Source: Rhodothermales bacterium (GTDB lineage: Bacteria > Bacteroidota > Rhodothermia > Rhodothermales > VXPQ01). From it: a stretch of DNA of 64,000 nt. Of the stretch, positions 15,601 to 25,922 are shown one piece after another (position 1 is the stretch's first letter; each line of letters starts with the position of its first letter). Made by a program: the position numbers and the translations under genes. The stretch covers positions 1-64,000 of the forward strand of contig JAJDWX010000022.1 of the NCBI GenBank assembly GCA_022825385.1, in the 5' to 3' direction. The notes under the pieces were generated by a model that had not been told where the DNA came from, made no database searches, and saw nothing but the letters and a program-made list of their open reading frames with translations.

Positions 15601-17419
15601 TATTCAATCCGTCGAGCCAGTTCTCCGGGCCATTCGAGCCAATCTGGACCTTACGCAGGCGCAGCTTGCGGAACGTCTTGGCGTGTCTTTCGCCACGGTC
15701 AATCGCTGGGAGGGGGGTGCCACAATGCCCCAGAAGGCGGCCCGATTGGCAATTCTAGATCTTGCTCAGGAAGCTGGGGTCGATACCTCGGACCCTGACG
15801 TTAATGCGGTCCGCTCTGCCGTATATGTAACCCGCCGCCGCTCTCGAAAGGATCACGCCACTGCTTCCACCAGGTCCATGGAGCAGATGCTCTGGGACGC
15901 GGCTTGCGCTATCCGGGGCGAAAAGGATGCGCCCAAATTCAAGGACTATTTGTTGCCCCTCCTGTTTCTAAAGCGGCTTTCCGATGTGTTCGACGACGAG
16001 GTGCATCGGTTGGCGGAAGAATATGGAAGCCTGGAGACCGCATGGGAAATTGTCGATGGAGATCACAATTTGGTGCGTTTTTATCTGCCACCGGAAGCGC
16101 GTTGGAGCGTCATCAGCGGTCGCGAAGAGGATGAGTTGCTCGACAGTACAGGCCCGGACACCCGTTCGAGGGACATCGGGGAGCGTCTGACGGATGCGGT
16201 ACGCGCTGTGGTGCGTTATAACCCGTCTCTTGGGGGCGTTATCGATCTGGTAGATTTCGCATCCGAGCGAAACGGCGAGCGCGATATAAATCCGGCCAAA
16301 CTGAGGCAGGTCGTAGAAACATTTTCCGATTCTCGGTACCGGCTGGGCCTTGCAGACGTGCAGCCCGACTTCCTCGGACGGGCCTACGAGTACTTGCTGC
16401 GCAAGTTTGCGGAGGGCTCCGGTCAGAGTGCGGGCGAATTCTTTACGCCGACCGAGGTGGGTTTTCTGATGGCTCACATACTGCGCCCGAAACCCGGCGA
16501 GCGTTGTCACGACTATGCTTGCGGGTCGGCAGGGCTATTGGTCAAACTCCAGCTTGTCGCCCGCGAACTTGACCCGACCAGCCGCGTACCGCTCAATCTA
16601 TATGGGCAGGAACTCCAAGCGGAGAGCTACGCTGTCGCTCACATGAACGCGATCATCCATGATATGGAGGTAAAGATCGCCCGCGGCGACACGATGATCA
16701 ACCCCAAGTTCAAGACACCTTCGGGGCAGATTGATACTTATCATGTCGTGGTCGCCAACCCGATGTGGAACCAGCCGTTCAATTCGGATTTATTCGCCAA
16801 CGATTCGTTTGATCGCTTCCGTACTGCGGGCGGTCCAACGACTGGCAAGGGGGATTGGGCCTGGTTACAGCACACCCTTGCGTGTATGAACGAGCGCGGA
16901 CGGGCTGCCGTGGTGCTTGACACAGGCGCTGTCACGCGCGGGTCGGGCAGTAAGCATGAAGACAAGGAGCGCAACATCCGCAAATGGTTCGTCGACCATG
17001 ACCTGATCGACGGCGTGATCCTGTTGCCGGACAATCTCTTCTATAATACGACCGCTGCCGGGGTTATCGTGGTGTTGTCGAAGCACAAGCCAGAAGCGCG
17101 AAAGGGTAAGATCGTGTTGCTTAACGCGAGTCGTCGAATGAAAAAGGGGCGACCCAAGAACTACATACCCAAGGAAGATATCCGTCCGCTTGCGGCGGCA
17201 TTCGTGAAGGGCGAAGCTGTGGAAGGGGAGATTGTCGTTATCACAAGGGAGCAGGCGGCGAAGGCGGATTACAATTTGAGTCCGAGTCGGTGGGTGAGTC
17301 GGATTAGCACTGTAGCGCAGCGTCCGATCAAAGACATTGTTGCCGATATGCAGAGTCTTGATGATGAGGCTCGTCAGGTTGATGCGTCACTGAAAAAAAT
17401 GCTGGTACATTTGCTATGA
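15584..17419 (+). CDS. hsdM: Type I restriction-modification DNA methyltransferase subunit HsdM with N-terminal HTH
   Basis: A protein of 611 residues from the ATG at 15584. Residues 11-65 form an Xre/HTH_3 domain ('[20 protein letters not shown]'). From about residue 95 there is an HsdM N-terminal helical domain ('[11 protein letters not shown] ... [18 protein letters not shown]'), then the N6-adenine methyltransferase domain. The SAM-binding motif I is DYACGSAG (310-317) rather than the usual DPxxGSGG. The catalytic motif IV is NPMW (392-395) rather than NPPF/Y/W. It would methylate adenine in the site chosen by HsdS and complete the restriction complex. The promoter and inverted repeat overlap its start, suggesting self-repression. 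Its stop overlaps hsdS by ATGA. Confidence 0.9.
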   Translation: MADIANIQSVEPVLRAIRANLDLTQAQLAERLGVSFATVNRWEGGATMPQKAARLAILDLAQEAGVDTSDPDVNAVRSAVYVTRRRSRKDHATASTRSMEQMLWDAACAIRGEKDAPKFKDYLLPLLFLKRLSDVFDDEVHRLAEEYGSLETAWEIVDGDHNLVRFYLPPEARWSVISGREEDELLDSTGPDTRSRDIGERLTDAVRAVVRYNPSLGGVIDLVDFASERNGERDINPAKLRQVVETFSDSRYRLGLADVQPDFLGRAYEYLLRKFAEGSGQSAGEFFTPTEVGFLMAHILRPKPGERCHDYACGSAGLLVKLQLVARELDPTSRVPLNLYGQELQAESYAVAHMNAIIHDMEVKIARGDTMINPKFKTPSGQIDTYHVVVANPMWNQPFNSDLFANDSFDRFRTAGGPTTGKGDWAWLQHTLACMNERGRAAVVLDTGAVTRGSGSKHEDKERNIRKWFVDHDLIDGVILLPDNLFYNTTAAGVIVVLSKHKPEARKGKIVLLNASRRMKKGRPKNYIPKEDIRPLAAAFVKGEAVEGEIVVITREQAAKADYNLSPSRWVSRISTVAQRPIKDIVADMQSLDDEARQVDASLKKMLVHLL

Positions 17420-18762
17420 ATGCTTTCTGGACATGGCACCCGCTCGGAGATCTATTCGAGATTGGTGCGGGCAAAACCATGTCCGCCGCCGCTCGAAGCG
17501 GTCCTGACAAGACACCATTTCTCAGGACATCGAATGTCCTTTGGGATGAGGTAGATATATCGTTTATAGATGAGATGTCGATTCCGGAGCGCGAATTGTC
17601 TAACAAACTACTGCGGCCCGGCGACATGCTTGTTTGCGAAGGCGGTGAGATCGGTCGTGCGGCTATCTGGAGCGGGGAAGTCGAAACCATGTCGTTTCAG
17701 AATCACCTGCATCGCTTACGGCCTGTTGGCGAGGGGGTCGAACCACGTTTCTATGTGTATTTCTTGCAATCCGCTTTTACTCAACTAGGCATTTTTGAGG
17801 GGGCAGGCAACAAGACGACGATACCGAATCTGTCGCGCAGCCGGTTAGCAGGACTTGAGGTGCCGCAACCTGAGATCGGTGAGCAGCGGGCTATTGTTAC
17901 CGTGCTTGCAAGAGTACGTGAAGCTATCAAAATGCATGATCAGGGTGTCGTACTTGCACAGGAGTTGAAGCGTGTTGCGATGCAGACCCTGTTCACGTGC
18001 GGCCTGCGCGGCGAAGCACAGAAGGAAACCGAGATTGGACCGTTGCCGGAGAGTTGGGAGGTGGTGCCCTTGGACGCGCTTTGTACTTCTACTGGTTCAG
18101 TTGATCTGCGGTCCGAAGGCAGCCGAAAGATCAATTATGTGGATGTTTCATCCATTTCTCGCGATTACCTGCGCATTGAAACGACATCCTCATACATTCT
18201 TAAAGAGGCGCCCGGTCGCGCAAGGAAGCACATTTTGACCGGTGATATCATATTTGCAACCGTGCGACCCACTCTCTTGCGCGTCGCCGTTGTCCCTGAT
18301 GAACTGAATAATCAGGTTTGCTCCACCGCGTTCTGTGTTCTTCGTCGGGATAGCAAGATGACTGCTCGGAATTTTACCTACTACGCCGTGCAGCGTAGCC
18401 AGTTTGTTCAGCAACTTGCGGAAATACAAACAGGTGCCAGCTATCCGGCTGTAACGGATCGGATGATCAAGGAACAGCCAATCCCATTGCCGAGTCTGCA
18501 AGAACAGCATGAAATTGTTGCTATCCTCAATACTATTGACTGCAAGATTGACCTGCATCGTAGGAAGCGTATGGTGCTCGAAAATTTGTTCAAGGCCTTG
18601 TTATACAAACTCATGACAGGAAAGATCAGTACGGGGCAACTTGACCTACCGGCAGTTCGAAAAAAACGGGAAGAGCATTGCAGGGGGACTATCCCGGATT
18701 TACGGGACCCTGACAACACTCAATACATGCTGTATCTCAAAAATATTACAGAGGAAACATGA
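17416..18762 (+). CDS. hsdS: Type I restriction-modification specificity subunit HsdS
   Basis: The 448-residue protein has two target-recognition domains, each followed by a conserved helix. The first half begins '[19 protein letters not shown]' and ends in '[19 protein letters not shown]'. The second begins '[14 protein letters not shown]' and ends in '[18 protein letters not shown]'. This is the normal HsdS architecture, defining a bipartite recognition sequence that cannot be predicted by eye. It overlaps hsdM by ATGA and the following gene by ATGA, indicating translational coupling. No inverted repeats for domain shuffling were noticed. Confidence 0.92.
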   Translation: MNAFWTWHPLGDLFEIGAGKTMSAAARSGPDKTPFLRTSNVLWDEVDISFIDEMSIPERELSNKLLRPGDMLVCEGGEIGRAAIWSGEVETMSFQNHLHRLRPVGEGVEPRFYVYFLQSAFTQLGIFEGAGNKTTIPNLSRSRLAGLEVPQPEIGEQRAIVTVLARVREAIKMHDQGVVLAQELKRVAMQTLFTCGLRGEAQKETEIGPLPESWEVVPLDALCTSTGSVDLRSEGSRKINYVDVSSISRDYLRIETTSSYILKEAPGRARKHILTGDIIFATVRPTLLRVAVVPDELNNQVCSTAFCVLRRDSKMTARNFTYYAVQRSQFVQQLAEIQTGASYPAVTDRMIKEQPIPLPSLQEQHEIVAILNTIDCKIDLHRRKRMVLENLFKALLYKLMTGKISTGQLDLPAVRKKREEHCRGTIPDLRDPDNTQYMLYLKNITEET

Positions 18763-19721
18763 AAGTATCCAGCGTAATAAATTCGGAAATTTCTGATACC
18801 CAAGCTGCGATCAGAACCTATTCTAACTATAACGCAGCATGGTGTCTGTGGACGCAGACGGATTGTACGCCATACGAGGCACAATCTCGCTTGGAGGCGT
18901 TTTCACAACTTCAACCGTCTTCGCGCTACAATCACCAATCAGTAAGACAACATTTACTACGAGGAAACCTAACATTGAAGCTCATTCAAGGCATTCCCAT
19001 TGACGAGAGGCCCGATTTCGCCATGGTCAGTGCGCTCTGGTTGTCCGTACAAGCATACTATGCAGTTCATGGATTCGGCATGGCTTTTTTATCCGCTAAA
19101 CATGGTGTCAACAATCTACCGAAAACACATGGTGCATTTATGCGAGAGGCCGCAGAACGTATAGTCCGTCATCTTTTTCCATCTCCTTTTTCAGCTATAC
19201 TTAAAAATGGTTATAAGGGGTGCAAAGATGCCCAGCCTGAATTGATAAACATTAGCGATAATCGTATGTCTATAGGGTCGGGATTTAATATCGAACGACC
19301 AAACGAAACAACGAGAGATGCTCATATCGCACAGTGTCTCAATACAACACGTCAAAGATTGATTGAATTTAAGTTGAAACAAGAAAGAAAGAAGGCTAAA
19401 AAGCCAGAAAAGATACGCGGTATCCTGAAAAAACAAAAGAAAATCGATATTGCACACAGTATCACACCAACAACAATTTTTGATTATTTATACCGTGCTC
19501 GAATCAAATCAAATTATCAGGATCCGACTATGTACCATGAGGGATCCAATGATGCAGATGCAATACTGGATTTGGTACGTAACATTCAAAAACTTACAAT
19601 GATGTTATGCACTTTTCTTGTCGCCATCCTATGGCAGATTATCGATACAACCGATAGGGATAAATTTAGAGAGGATGTAGACATTGATTGCCTGCTGAAA
19701 ATTATAGACAGAAAGCAATAA
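18759..19721 (+). CDS. Unknown protein in RM operon, HEPN-like helical region, C-terminal hydrophobic segment
   Basis: A 320-residue protein of no firmly recognised family. It overlaps hsdS by ATGA and has GAGGAA upstream. Its DNA is visibly AT-richer than the neighbouring genes. Residues about 85-140 ('SALWLSVQAYYAVHGFGMAF' then 'PKTHGAFMREAAER') resemble the 'YYAxFHAARALL...KTH' helices of HEPN proteins of the UPF0332 kind, but a clear RxxxxH nuclease motif is not seen. Residues about 205-235 are very basic ('KQERKKAKKPEKIRGILKKQ'), suggesting nucleic-acid binding. Near residues 280-300 there is a hydrophobic run ('LTMMLCTFLVAILWQII') that could be a membrane helix. Its position inside the operon implies a role with the restriction system. 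HEPN homology is a weak inference. Confidence 0.6.
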   Translation: MKVSSVINSEISDTQAAIRTYSNYNAAWCLWTQTDCTPYEAQSRLEAFSQLQPSSRYNHQSVRQHLLRGNLTLKLIQGIPIDERPDFAMVSALWLSVQAYYAVHGFGMAFLSAKHGVNNLPKTHGAFMREAAERIVRHLFPSPFSAILKNGYKGCKDAQPELINISDNRMSIGSGFNIERPNETTRDAHIAQCLNTTRQRLIEFKLKQERKKAKKPEKIRGILKKQKKIDIAHSITPTTIFDYLYRARIKSNYQDPTMYHEGSNDADAILDLVRNIQKLTMMLCTFLVAILWQIIDTTDRDKFREDVDIDCLLKIIDRKQ

Positions 19722-19739
19722 ATATTTTGATGATATTAG

Positions 19740-21326
19740 ATGGTATCTCCAGACTCACGTAGCGCGAAACTCGGTGTACCCATGACCATTGACCAAATCA
19801 CAACCCTGGTCGCCGCCGGCGAATCCGAGACCCTCGAGTTCAAGCATACGACGGGGGCGCGCCGCGAGGCAGCCAAAACCGTGTGCGCCATGCTCAACCA
19901 CCGTGGGGGGCATGTGTTGTTTGGCGTGACCCCTGAAGGCAAAGTAGAGGGCCAGCAGGTAGGCAAACGCACTATCGAGGACTTGAGCGAAGAACTTCGG
20001 AGAATCGAACCGCAAGAATTGCCCGTCATTGAGCGGATTCGCGTGAATGGCGACCGCGAAGTGCTGGCGGTTGAAGTGGGTAGAGGACCGTCGCGACCGT
20101 ATATGTATCGCGGAAAGGCGTATCGTCGGGTCGGCAACACGACCGTAGCCATGTCTTCTCACGAATACCGTCGCATGCTTATGGAGCAAATGCACGGCGA
20201 AATGCGCTGGGAGACCCAGCCCGCCGAAGGATGGTCCGTCGAGCATCTCGACGTCGCCCAAATTCGGCGAGTCGTTGCGGAAGCGGTTCGGCGCGAGCAT
20301 CTGGATGAGCCGCTAACCCGGGATCCGATTGATTTGCTGCGCGGACTTGGGCTTTTGCAAGAGGGCGTACTTCTGCGGGCGGCCGTAGTGCTGTTCGGCA
20401 AGCGGGAGCGGCTGATGTCTCGTCTGCCGCAATGCAAACTCCGGGTTGCCCGTTTCCGGGGCGTTGACAAGATGGATTTTCTGGATAATCGCCAGTTTAA
20501 CGGAAATGCCTTCTCATTGCTTGCAAGCGCCGAGCGATTTTTGCGCGACAGCCTTCCCGTCGCTGCGCGGTTCGAATCAGACCGTATTGAGCGGATCGAC
20601 GAACCGCTCTATCCTCAGCCAGCGACGAGAGAAGCGCTGGCGAATGCGATATGCCACCGCGACTATTCGATACATGGAGGATCGATAGGAGTGGCAATCT
20701 ACGCCGACCGCCTGGAAATCACCTCGGCCGGCCCACTGCCTTTCGACCTGACGCCGGAGCGCTTGTTTGTTTCGCACCCCTCGCGTCCCTGGAATCCGTT
20801 GATTGCGCAAACGTTTCATCGCTGCGGAATCATTGAAGAGTGGGGGACTGGAACGCTCAAAATGATGGATTGGGTAGATTCGGCGGGGCTTCCGCCTCTG
20901 GAAATAGAGGATGTCAACGATTCTGTGACCGTACGTTTCCGGCATGGCCAATTCGTGCCGGAGCAATACAGATATGGGCGGCCTGCTGATCGTAAAGCAG
21001 CGATTCTTAGCTTGCTATATCATTCAGAGGATGGCTTGTCGCGTCGAGAGATAAATACCCATTTGACTGCCGTTGTCTCCGAACGTCAATTGCGAAGAAC
21101 CCTTGAAGAGTTGAAAGGCGAAGGCTTGGTAATTTCCACGAATCAAGGAAAACTAACACGCTGGAAGCTTTCGAAGGGAGCGCGAAGGGAGCGCGAAAGG
21201 GGCGCGAAAGGGGCGCGAAAGGGGTTTAAGGGGGTGGATAGAGGTCTTATTCCCATCGTTGCAATACAAAGAAACATAGCCGTTATTCAGTATTCCGAGA
21301 GGATTGACAGCAATAGCCCGGCATGA
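19740..21326 (+). CDS. AlbA_2 / divergent ATPase (COG2865-type) protein in RM operon
   Basis: The frame gives 528 residues from the ATG at 19740, or 514 from the ATG at 19782 ([20 protein letters not shown]), where family similarity begins. The AlbA_2 domain ('[11 protein letters not shown]', '[15 protein letters not shown]') is followed by a GHKL-like ATP-binding region ('[20 protein letters not shown]', '[13 protein letters not shown]') and a C-terminal winged helix. Such proteins are often labelled RecG-like but contain no helicase domain; they are usual in defence islands and may act as DNA-binding sensors or regulators. After the winged helix, a tandem repeat has added the tail '[16 protein letters not shown]' and about 30 further residues. 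The stop overlaps hsdR by ATGA. Confidence 0.8.
   Translation: MVSPDSRSAKLGVPMTIDQITTLVAAGESETLEFKHTTGARREAAKTVCAMLNHRGGHVLFGVTPEGKVEGQQVGKRTIEDLSEELRRIEPQELPVIERIRVNGDREVLAVEVGRGPSRPYMYRGKAYRRVGNTTVAMSSHEYRRMLMEQMHGEMRWETQPAEGWSVEHLDVAQIRRVVAEAVRREHLDEPLTRDPIDLLRGLGLLQEGVLLRAAVVLFGKRERLMSRLPQCKLRVARFRGVDKMDFLDNRQFNGNAFSLLASAERFLRDSLPVAARFESDRIERIDEPLYPQPATREALANAICHRDYSIHGGSIGVAIYADRLEITSAGPLPFDLTPERLFVSHPSRPWNPLIAQTFHRCGIIEEWGTGTLKMMDWVDSAGLPPLEIEDVNDSVTVRFRHGQFVPEQYRYGRPADRKAAILSLLYHSEDGLSRREINTHLTAVVSERQLRRTLEELKGEGLVISTNQGKLTRWKLSKGARRERERGAKGARKGFKGVDRGLIPIVAIQRNIAVIQYSERIDSNSPA
21171..21234 (+). repeat. GCGCGAAAGGGG tandem repeat, right copy, within AlbA_2 gene
   Basis: About four to five 11-12 bp units of GCGCGAAAGGGG, with two variant units GCGCGAAGGGA at the start. 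It encodes an arginine/glycine/lysine-rich tail after the normal end of the winged-helix domain. It is related to the repeat at 14835-14881. Confidence 0.75.
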
Positions 21327-24274
21327 CTGACCTGAAAATCACAGAATCCGCCGCTGTCCAGTTCCCGATGGTTCGCCATGCGGAGACTATCGGCTGGGTG
21401 CCCGTCCCGCCCAGTACTGCCTTGCAGAAACGGGGGGGTGAGGCGGGAACGCTATTCCGGGACGAGATCGAAGGAGCGTTGAAGCGTTTCAATGTCTGGA
21501 TGACGGACGATGCTATTCGGTCTGTTATCGACCAGTTTGAAGCAATTAACCCCACTATCGAAGGCAACCGGGAGATACTTGCCTGGCTGCGTGGCGAACG
21601 GCAATGGTACGACCAGGACGAGCAACGTTCTCGGCGGGTTCGGTTCATCGATTTCGAGAATCCGGGAAATAATGCACTACACGTTACGTGGGAGTGGAGG
21701 ATAAAGCCTTTGGCCCGCAAGGGTAATCGGGCGGACGCTATTTTCGTAGTCAACGGCGTACCGGTTGCTATCGTCGAGCACAAGAATCCAACGGATGCCG
21801 ACGCTATCGAACGCGGCATTACTCGACTGCGGCGCTACGAGAAGGAAACGCCCGAGTTGCTGGGGGCGGCGCAACTCTTCAATGTCACGCACCTTCTCGA
21901 ATACTGGTATGGCGTTACTTGGAATGTATCGCATCGTTTTATGGCGCGCTGGAAGGAACGACCAGAGGACACCTATAAGTTCGCCGTCCAGTCGTTTTTC
22001 GAACCGACCGATTTCCTGCGTACGTTGCGCGACTGGATTCTTTTCTATGTTGAGGATGGCGAAACGAAGAAGTCTGTTCTTCGTCAGCACCAGCGTCGCG
22101 CCGCTGACCGCATTGTCGAGCGCTGTTCCAATCAGGAAAAACGTCGAGGGCTCATCTGGCACACGCAAGGTTCTGGCAAAACCTTCACGCTGCTAACCGC
22201 CGCCCGGCTTATTCTCGAACGAGAGGACCGGTTTCGTACGCCGACGGTGGTCGTCGTAGTGGACCGGACGGAGCTCGAAGGACAGCTGAAGGGCTGGGTA
22301 GAGCGCTTGCTTGGAGAAATGCAGCAGCAGGATATCATTGTTTCTGAAGCTCATTCCAAAATCGAATTGCGGGATATGTTTACGAGCGACAGGAGAGGAC
22401 TGATTATCTCAATGATACACAAGTTCGAAGGTATCGAGAAAAACGCCAACACCCGCGACAACATATACGTGTTCATCGACGAGGCGCACCGATCCGTGGC
22501 CAAGGATCTGGGTACGTATTTGATGGCAGCCTTGCCCAATGCTACGATTATCGGATTTACCGGCACTCCGATTGCCCGTACGCACCAGGGCGAAGGAACG
22601 TTCAAGATATTTGGGGCAGAAGACGAGCGGGGTTACCTGGACAAATACACGATTGCTGAATCTATTGAAGACAAGACGACGCTGCCGATTCGCCACACGA
22701 TGGCGCCCAGCGAAATGAGGGTGCCTGCAGAACGGCTCGACCAGGAGTTTTTCTCTCTTGCCGAAAGCGAAGCTGTCACCGATGTTGACGAACTTAACAA
22801 AGTGCTCGACAGAGCCGTTGGTTTGCGCACTTTTTTGACAGCCGATGATCGTATAGAGAAGATTTCCGCCTTTGTCGCCGATCACTATAAGGAAAATGTG
22901 AGGCCGCTCGGTTACAAGGCTTTTCTTGTTGCCGTGAATCGGGAGGCCTGCGCCAAATATAAGGCCGCGCTTGATAAACACCTTCCGAGCGAATGGAGCG
23001 CCGCAGTCTATACCGAGAACACTGACGATATTGTTCAGCGTCCGCTGGTCGCCGAATTACAGCTTTCGTCAAAGCGTGAGGAAGATGTCCGCCGCATGTT
23101 CAAGAAAGCAGGTCAGAATCCGCAGATTCTCATTGTCACTGACAAGTTACTGACCGGCTACGACGCGCCGTGTCTTTACTGCATGTATCTCGACAAACCG
23201 ATGCGCGACCATGTGCTTTTGCAGGCTATTGCACGCGTAAATCGGCCTTATGGGGATGGAAAAGCCGACCGCAAGCGCGTCGGCCTTGTTGTTGATTTTG
23301 TGGGAGTACTCGGAGAATTAAAGAAAGCGTTGCGATTCGACTCCGAGGATGTAAGTGGGGTTATTGAGGGGCTTGACCTCCTGAAAAAGGACTTTCTGGA
23401 AAAAATTCAGAAGGTAAAGGCGAATTACCTAACTGGAGAAGGCGAAGGATATACCGATGAACATCTTGAACGAATCGTTTATGGACGCTTTCTGGATTCT
23501 GAATCGCGTGAGGAATTCTTTAAGGCTTATAAGGAGCTCGAAGCCCTTTGGGAGATTTTGTCGCCTTCGCCGGAACTGCGCGATCATATAGAAGATTTTG
23601 GACAGCTTGCCCGTCTTTACGATACGGTACGGAACGCACATGCGAAGACCATTTCTTACCAAACGGATCTGGCGCAAAAAACACGCCTCATGGTGCAGGA
23701 AAGCGCAGCTCAGTATAAACTTGGCGATTCTACGAAGACAGTGATGTTCGATGCAGGTACGCTGGAAATGCTTCGGGGAGAGCCTGGTCCGAAAGAAGCC
23801 AAGGTGTTCAATCTGGTGCGCAGCCTCCGCTGGGAAATCGAAAATCGGCCCGAGATGGAAGCCATCCTGATACCTCTAAAAGAGCGGGCGGAATCTATTC
23901 TCCAGGATATGGAGCGCCGCCGCACGGACGGGTTGGCGGCCATGGATTTATTGATGGTTTTGGCTCGCGAAAAGGATGCTGCGGGCGAGGAACTGAAAAA
24001 CAGCGAACTTACGCCGCGCGCCTTTGGCGTCTATTGGACACTGAAGGAAGACAACGGCTTGCGAGCAGCCGGGATCGATTCCATGGAATTGGCGCGAGAT
24101 ACCGAAGCGCTCCTTGAGCGGTTTCCCAACGCGGCGGTGAATTCTGAAGAAAGACGACGATTGCGGGCGTATCTGTATAAACCGCTTCTGGCGCTGTCCG
24201 AAGAAGACCGTCGCCGTATCGTAGCGCGAATTCTTGTAACGCTTTTTGGTAAGAATGCCGATGCAGACGCATGA
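21323..24274 (+). CDS. hsdR: Type I restriction endonuclease subunit HsdR
   Basis: A 983-residue protein with the full HsdR layout. An N-terminal PD-(D/E)xK nuclease has D138 and E152-x-K154 ('[20 protein letters not shown]'). A superfamily 2 translocase follows, with Walker A TQGSGKT (281-287), DEAH (386-389) and motif III 'IIGFTGTPI', motif V/VI 'LTGYDAP' and '[10 protein letters not shown]', and then a helical C-terminus that docks on HsdM. It cleaves DNA lacking the HsdM/HsdS methylation mark after ATP-driven translocation. It overlaps the AlbA_2 gene by ATGA, and the next gene starts within its last codons. All catalytic motifs are present, so it should be active. Confidence 0.95.
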   Translation: MTDLKITESAAVQFPMVRHAETIGWVPVPPSTALQKRGGEAGTLFRDEIEGALKRFNVWMTDDAIRSVIDQFEAINPTIEGNREILAWLRGERQWYDQDEQRSRRVRFIDFENPGNNALHVTWEWRIKPLARKGNRADAIFVVNGVPVAIVEHKNPTDADAIERGITRLRRYEKETPELLGAAQLFNVTHLLEYWYGVTWNVSHRFMARWKERPEDTYKFAVQSFFEPTDFLRTLRDWILFYVEDGETKKSVLRQHQRRAADRIVERCSNQEKRRGLIWHTQGSGKTFTLLTAARLILEREDRFRTPTVVVVVDRTELEGQLKGWVERLLGEMQQQDIIVSEAHSKIELRDMFTSDRRGLIISMIHKFEGIEKNANTRDNIYVFIDEAHRSVAKDLGTYLMAALPNATIIGFTGTPIARTHQGEGTFKIFGAEDERGYLDKYTIAESIEDKTTLPIRHTMAPSEMRVPAERLDQEFFSLAESEAVTDVDELNKVLDRAVGLRTFLTADDRIEKISAFVADHYKENVRPLGYKAFLVAVNREACAKYKAALDKHLPSEWSAAVYTENTDDIVQRPLVAELQLSSKREEDVRRMFKKAGQNPQILIVTDKLLTGYDAPCLYCMYLDKPMRDHVLLQAIARVNRPYGDGKADRKRVGLVVDFVGVLGELKKALRFDSEDVSGVIEGLDLLKKDFLEKIQKVKANYLTGEGEGYTDEHLERIVYGRFLDSESREEFFKAYKELEALWEILSPSPELRDHIEDFGQLARLYDTVRNAHAKTISYQTDLAQKTRLMVQESAAQYKLGDSTKTVMFDAGTLEMLRGEPGPKEAKVFNLVRSLRWEIENRPEMEAILIPLKERAESILQDMERRRTDGLAAMDLLMVLAREKDAAGEELKNSELTPRAFGVYWTLKEDNGLRAAGIDSMELARDTEALLERFPNAAVNSEERRRLRAYLYKPLLALSEEDRRRIVARILVTLFGKNADADA

Positions 24275-24560
24275 CGAGCGGCGTACGGCGATTTGTCACC
24301 GCGTCGAATACTGGGCAGGGCGCTTGAATGTGCGACCCCGGCAAGTACGGGTTCAGTATATGACCCGTAAATGGGGATCCTGCTCACTGTCAGGGATTAT
24401 AACGCTGGCGAACGATCTGGCTGACCAGGAAGACGGATTTCAGGATTTTGTGATTGCCCACGAATTGCTGCACCTGCGAGTCCCCAATCACGGACGGCTA
24501 TTCAAGGCGTTAATGACCGCTTATGTACCCGACTGGAAGCGGTACGACATGCAGAAGTAG
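24255..24560 (+). CDS. YgjP-like (DUF45) metallopeptidase, last gene of RM operon
   Basis: A short zinc-metallopeptidase-like protein of about 100 residues with '[18 protein letters not shown]' and the zinc-binding motif HELLH followed by '[10 protein letters not shown]'. These are the hallmarks of the YgjP/WLM-type family. It is the compact form without the long N-terminal region of YgjP (about 230 residues). The start is ATG at 24255 or 24261; either overlaps the end of hsdR. Genes of this kind commonly follow hsdR in type I systems. Their substrate is unknown. Confidence 0.8.
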   Translation: MPMQTHDERRTAICHRVEYWAGRLNVRPRQVRVQYMTRKWGSCSLSGIITLANDLADQEDGFQDFVIAHELLHLRVPNHGRLFKALMTAYVPDWKRYDMQK

Positions 24561-24683
24561 CATTTTTTCCTTCGGTCAGAATCAATTGTTAGCGGATCAC
24601 TTCCGGCCCGTCTCCGGAACCCCTTTCGTTTCGGATCGTGCACGGGATTCGCCGTCTCTCGCAATTACAACCTGCTCGCGCCC

Positions 24684-25895
24684 ATGGCCTCGCCGCGCCT
24701 GAACCCCGACGATGTCCTGCTCCTCGAATCCATGCTGACGGAGGAAGACCGCCTCATCATGGAGTCGGCCCGGGAGTATGCGCAGTCCCGCCTGGAGCCG
24801 CGCGCGCTGGAAGGCAATCAGGACGAAGTCTTTCACAAGGAGATTGCCCGCGAAATGGGCGAACTTGGCCTGCTGGGCGCCACGATCCCGGAGGAATACG
24901 GCGGCGCGGGCGCAAGCCATATGGCCTACGGCCTCATTGCCCGCGAACTCGAACGCGTGGACTCGGCCTACCGGTCGTTCGCGTCGGTGCAAAGCTCGCT
25001 CGTCATGCACCCCATCCATCTGTTTGGCACGGAGGCGCAACGGCGGCGGCTGTTGCCCTTGCTGGCCACGGGCGAATATATCGGCTGTTTTGGACTCACC
25101 GAACCCGATCACGGGTCGGATCCGGGTTCCATGGAAGCGTCCGCCATCCGGGTCGACGGAGGCTGGGCGCTCAATGGCGCCAAGGCGTGGATCACGAACG
25201 CGTCCATTGCGGATATTGCGGTGGTCTGGGCCAAGGCCCGCGAAAACAAGGGGGACGAGGGACAGATCCGGGGATTTATCCTCGAACGGGGCATGAAAGG
25301 CTTTTCCACGCCCAAAACGCATCACAAGATGTCGCTGCGCGCCTCCGTAACGGGCGAGATCGTGATGGAGGACGCGTTCGTCCCCGACGAAAATGCGTTT
25401 CCGGAAATCAGGGGGCTGCGCGGGCCGTTCGCGTGTCTGAACAGCGCCCGGTTTGGCATTGCGTTCGGGGCGCTGGGCGCCGCCGAAGATTGTTTCCGCC
25501 GCGCCCGCCGCTACGTAAGCGAACGGCGGCAATTCGGGCATGCGCTCGCCTCCATGCAACTCGTCCAGACGAAACTGGCGCACATGCTGACGGAGATTAG
25601 CCAGATGCAACTCCTGGCCTGGCGGCTGGGAACGCTCAAGGACGAAGGCCGCCTCACGCCCCCCATGATTTCGCTGGCCAAGCGCAACAATTGCGGCAAG
25701 GCGCTCGAAATAGCCCGGATGGCCCGCGACATGCTGGGCGGCAACGGCATTTCAGGCGAATACCGCGTGGTTCACCATATGATGAATCTCGAAAGCGTCA
25801 ATACCTACGAAGGCACGTACGACATCCACGGCCTCGTGCTGGGGCGGGCCCTGACCGGCGTCCAGGCTTTCGTGCCCCGGGGCAACGAGGCGTAA
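24684..25895 (+). CDS. gcdH: Glutaryl-CoA dehydrogenase-type acyl-CoA dehydrogenase
   Basis: A 403-residue FAD flavoprotein of the acyl-CoA dehydrogenase family. It carries 'GCFGLTEPDHGSDPGSMEA' (FAD/substrate region), 'WITNASIADI', 'RRQFGHALASMQLVQTKLA' and 'DMLGGNGISGEY'. Near the C-terminus the segment 'NLESVNTYEGTYDIHGLVLG' contains the catalytic glutamate in the YEGT context typical of glutaryl-CoA dehydrogenases, which oxidise and decarboxylate glutaryl-CoA to crotonyl-CoA in lysine/tryptophan breakdown. It is a single gene, convergent with ppdK. Assignment to glutaryl-CoA rather than another acyl-CoA rests on overall pattern. Confidence 0.85.
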   Translation: MASPRLNPDDVLLLESMLTEEDRLIMESAREYAQSRLEPRALEGNQDEVFHKEIAREMGELGLLGATIPEEYGGAGASHMAYGLIARELERVDSAYRSFASVQSSLVMHPIHLFGTEAQRRRLLPLLATGEYIGCFGLTEPDHGSDPGSMEASAIRVDGGWALNGAKAWITNASIADIAVVWAKARENKGDEGQIRGFILERGMKGFSTPKTHHKMSLRASVTGEIVMEDAFVPDENAFPEIRGLRGPFACLNSARFGIAFGALGAAEDCFRRARRYVSERRQFGHALASMQLVQTKLAHMLTEISQMQLLAWRLGTLKDEGRLTPPMISLAKRNNCGKALEIARMARDMLGGNGISGEYRVVHHMMNLESVNTYEGTYDIHGLVLGRALTGVQAFVPRGNEA

Positions 25896-25922
25896 GATCG
25901 CCTTTGCTTTCGCTTCTTTCCG

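Noticed and set aside
17416-18762. Phase-variable shuffling of hsdS target-recognition domains
   Set aside because: No second hsdS, partial hsdS copy, recombinase or inverted repeat was seen near the gene.
19740-21326. RecG helicase annotation for the AlbA_2 protein
   Set aside because: No superfamily 2 helicase motifs are present. The protein has AlbA_2, GHKL-like and winged-helix parts only.
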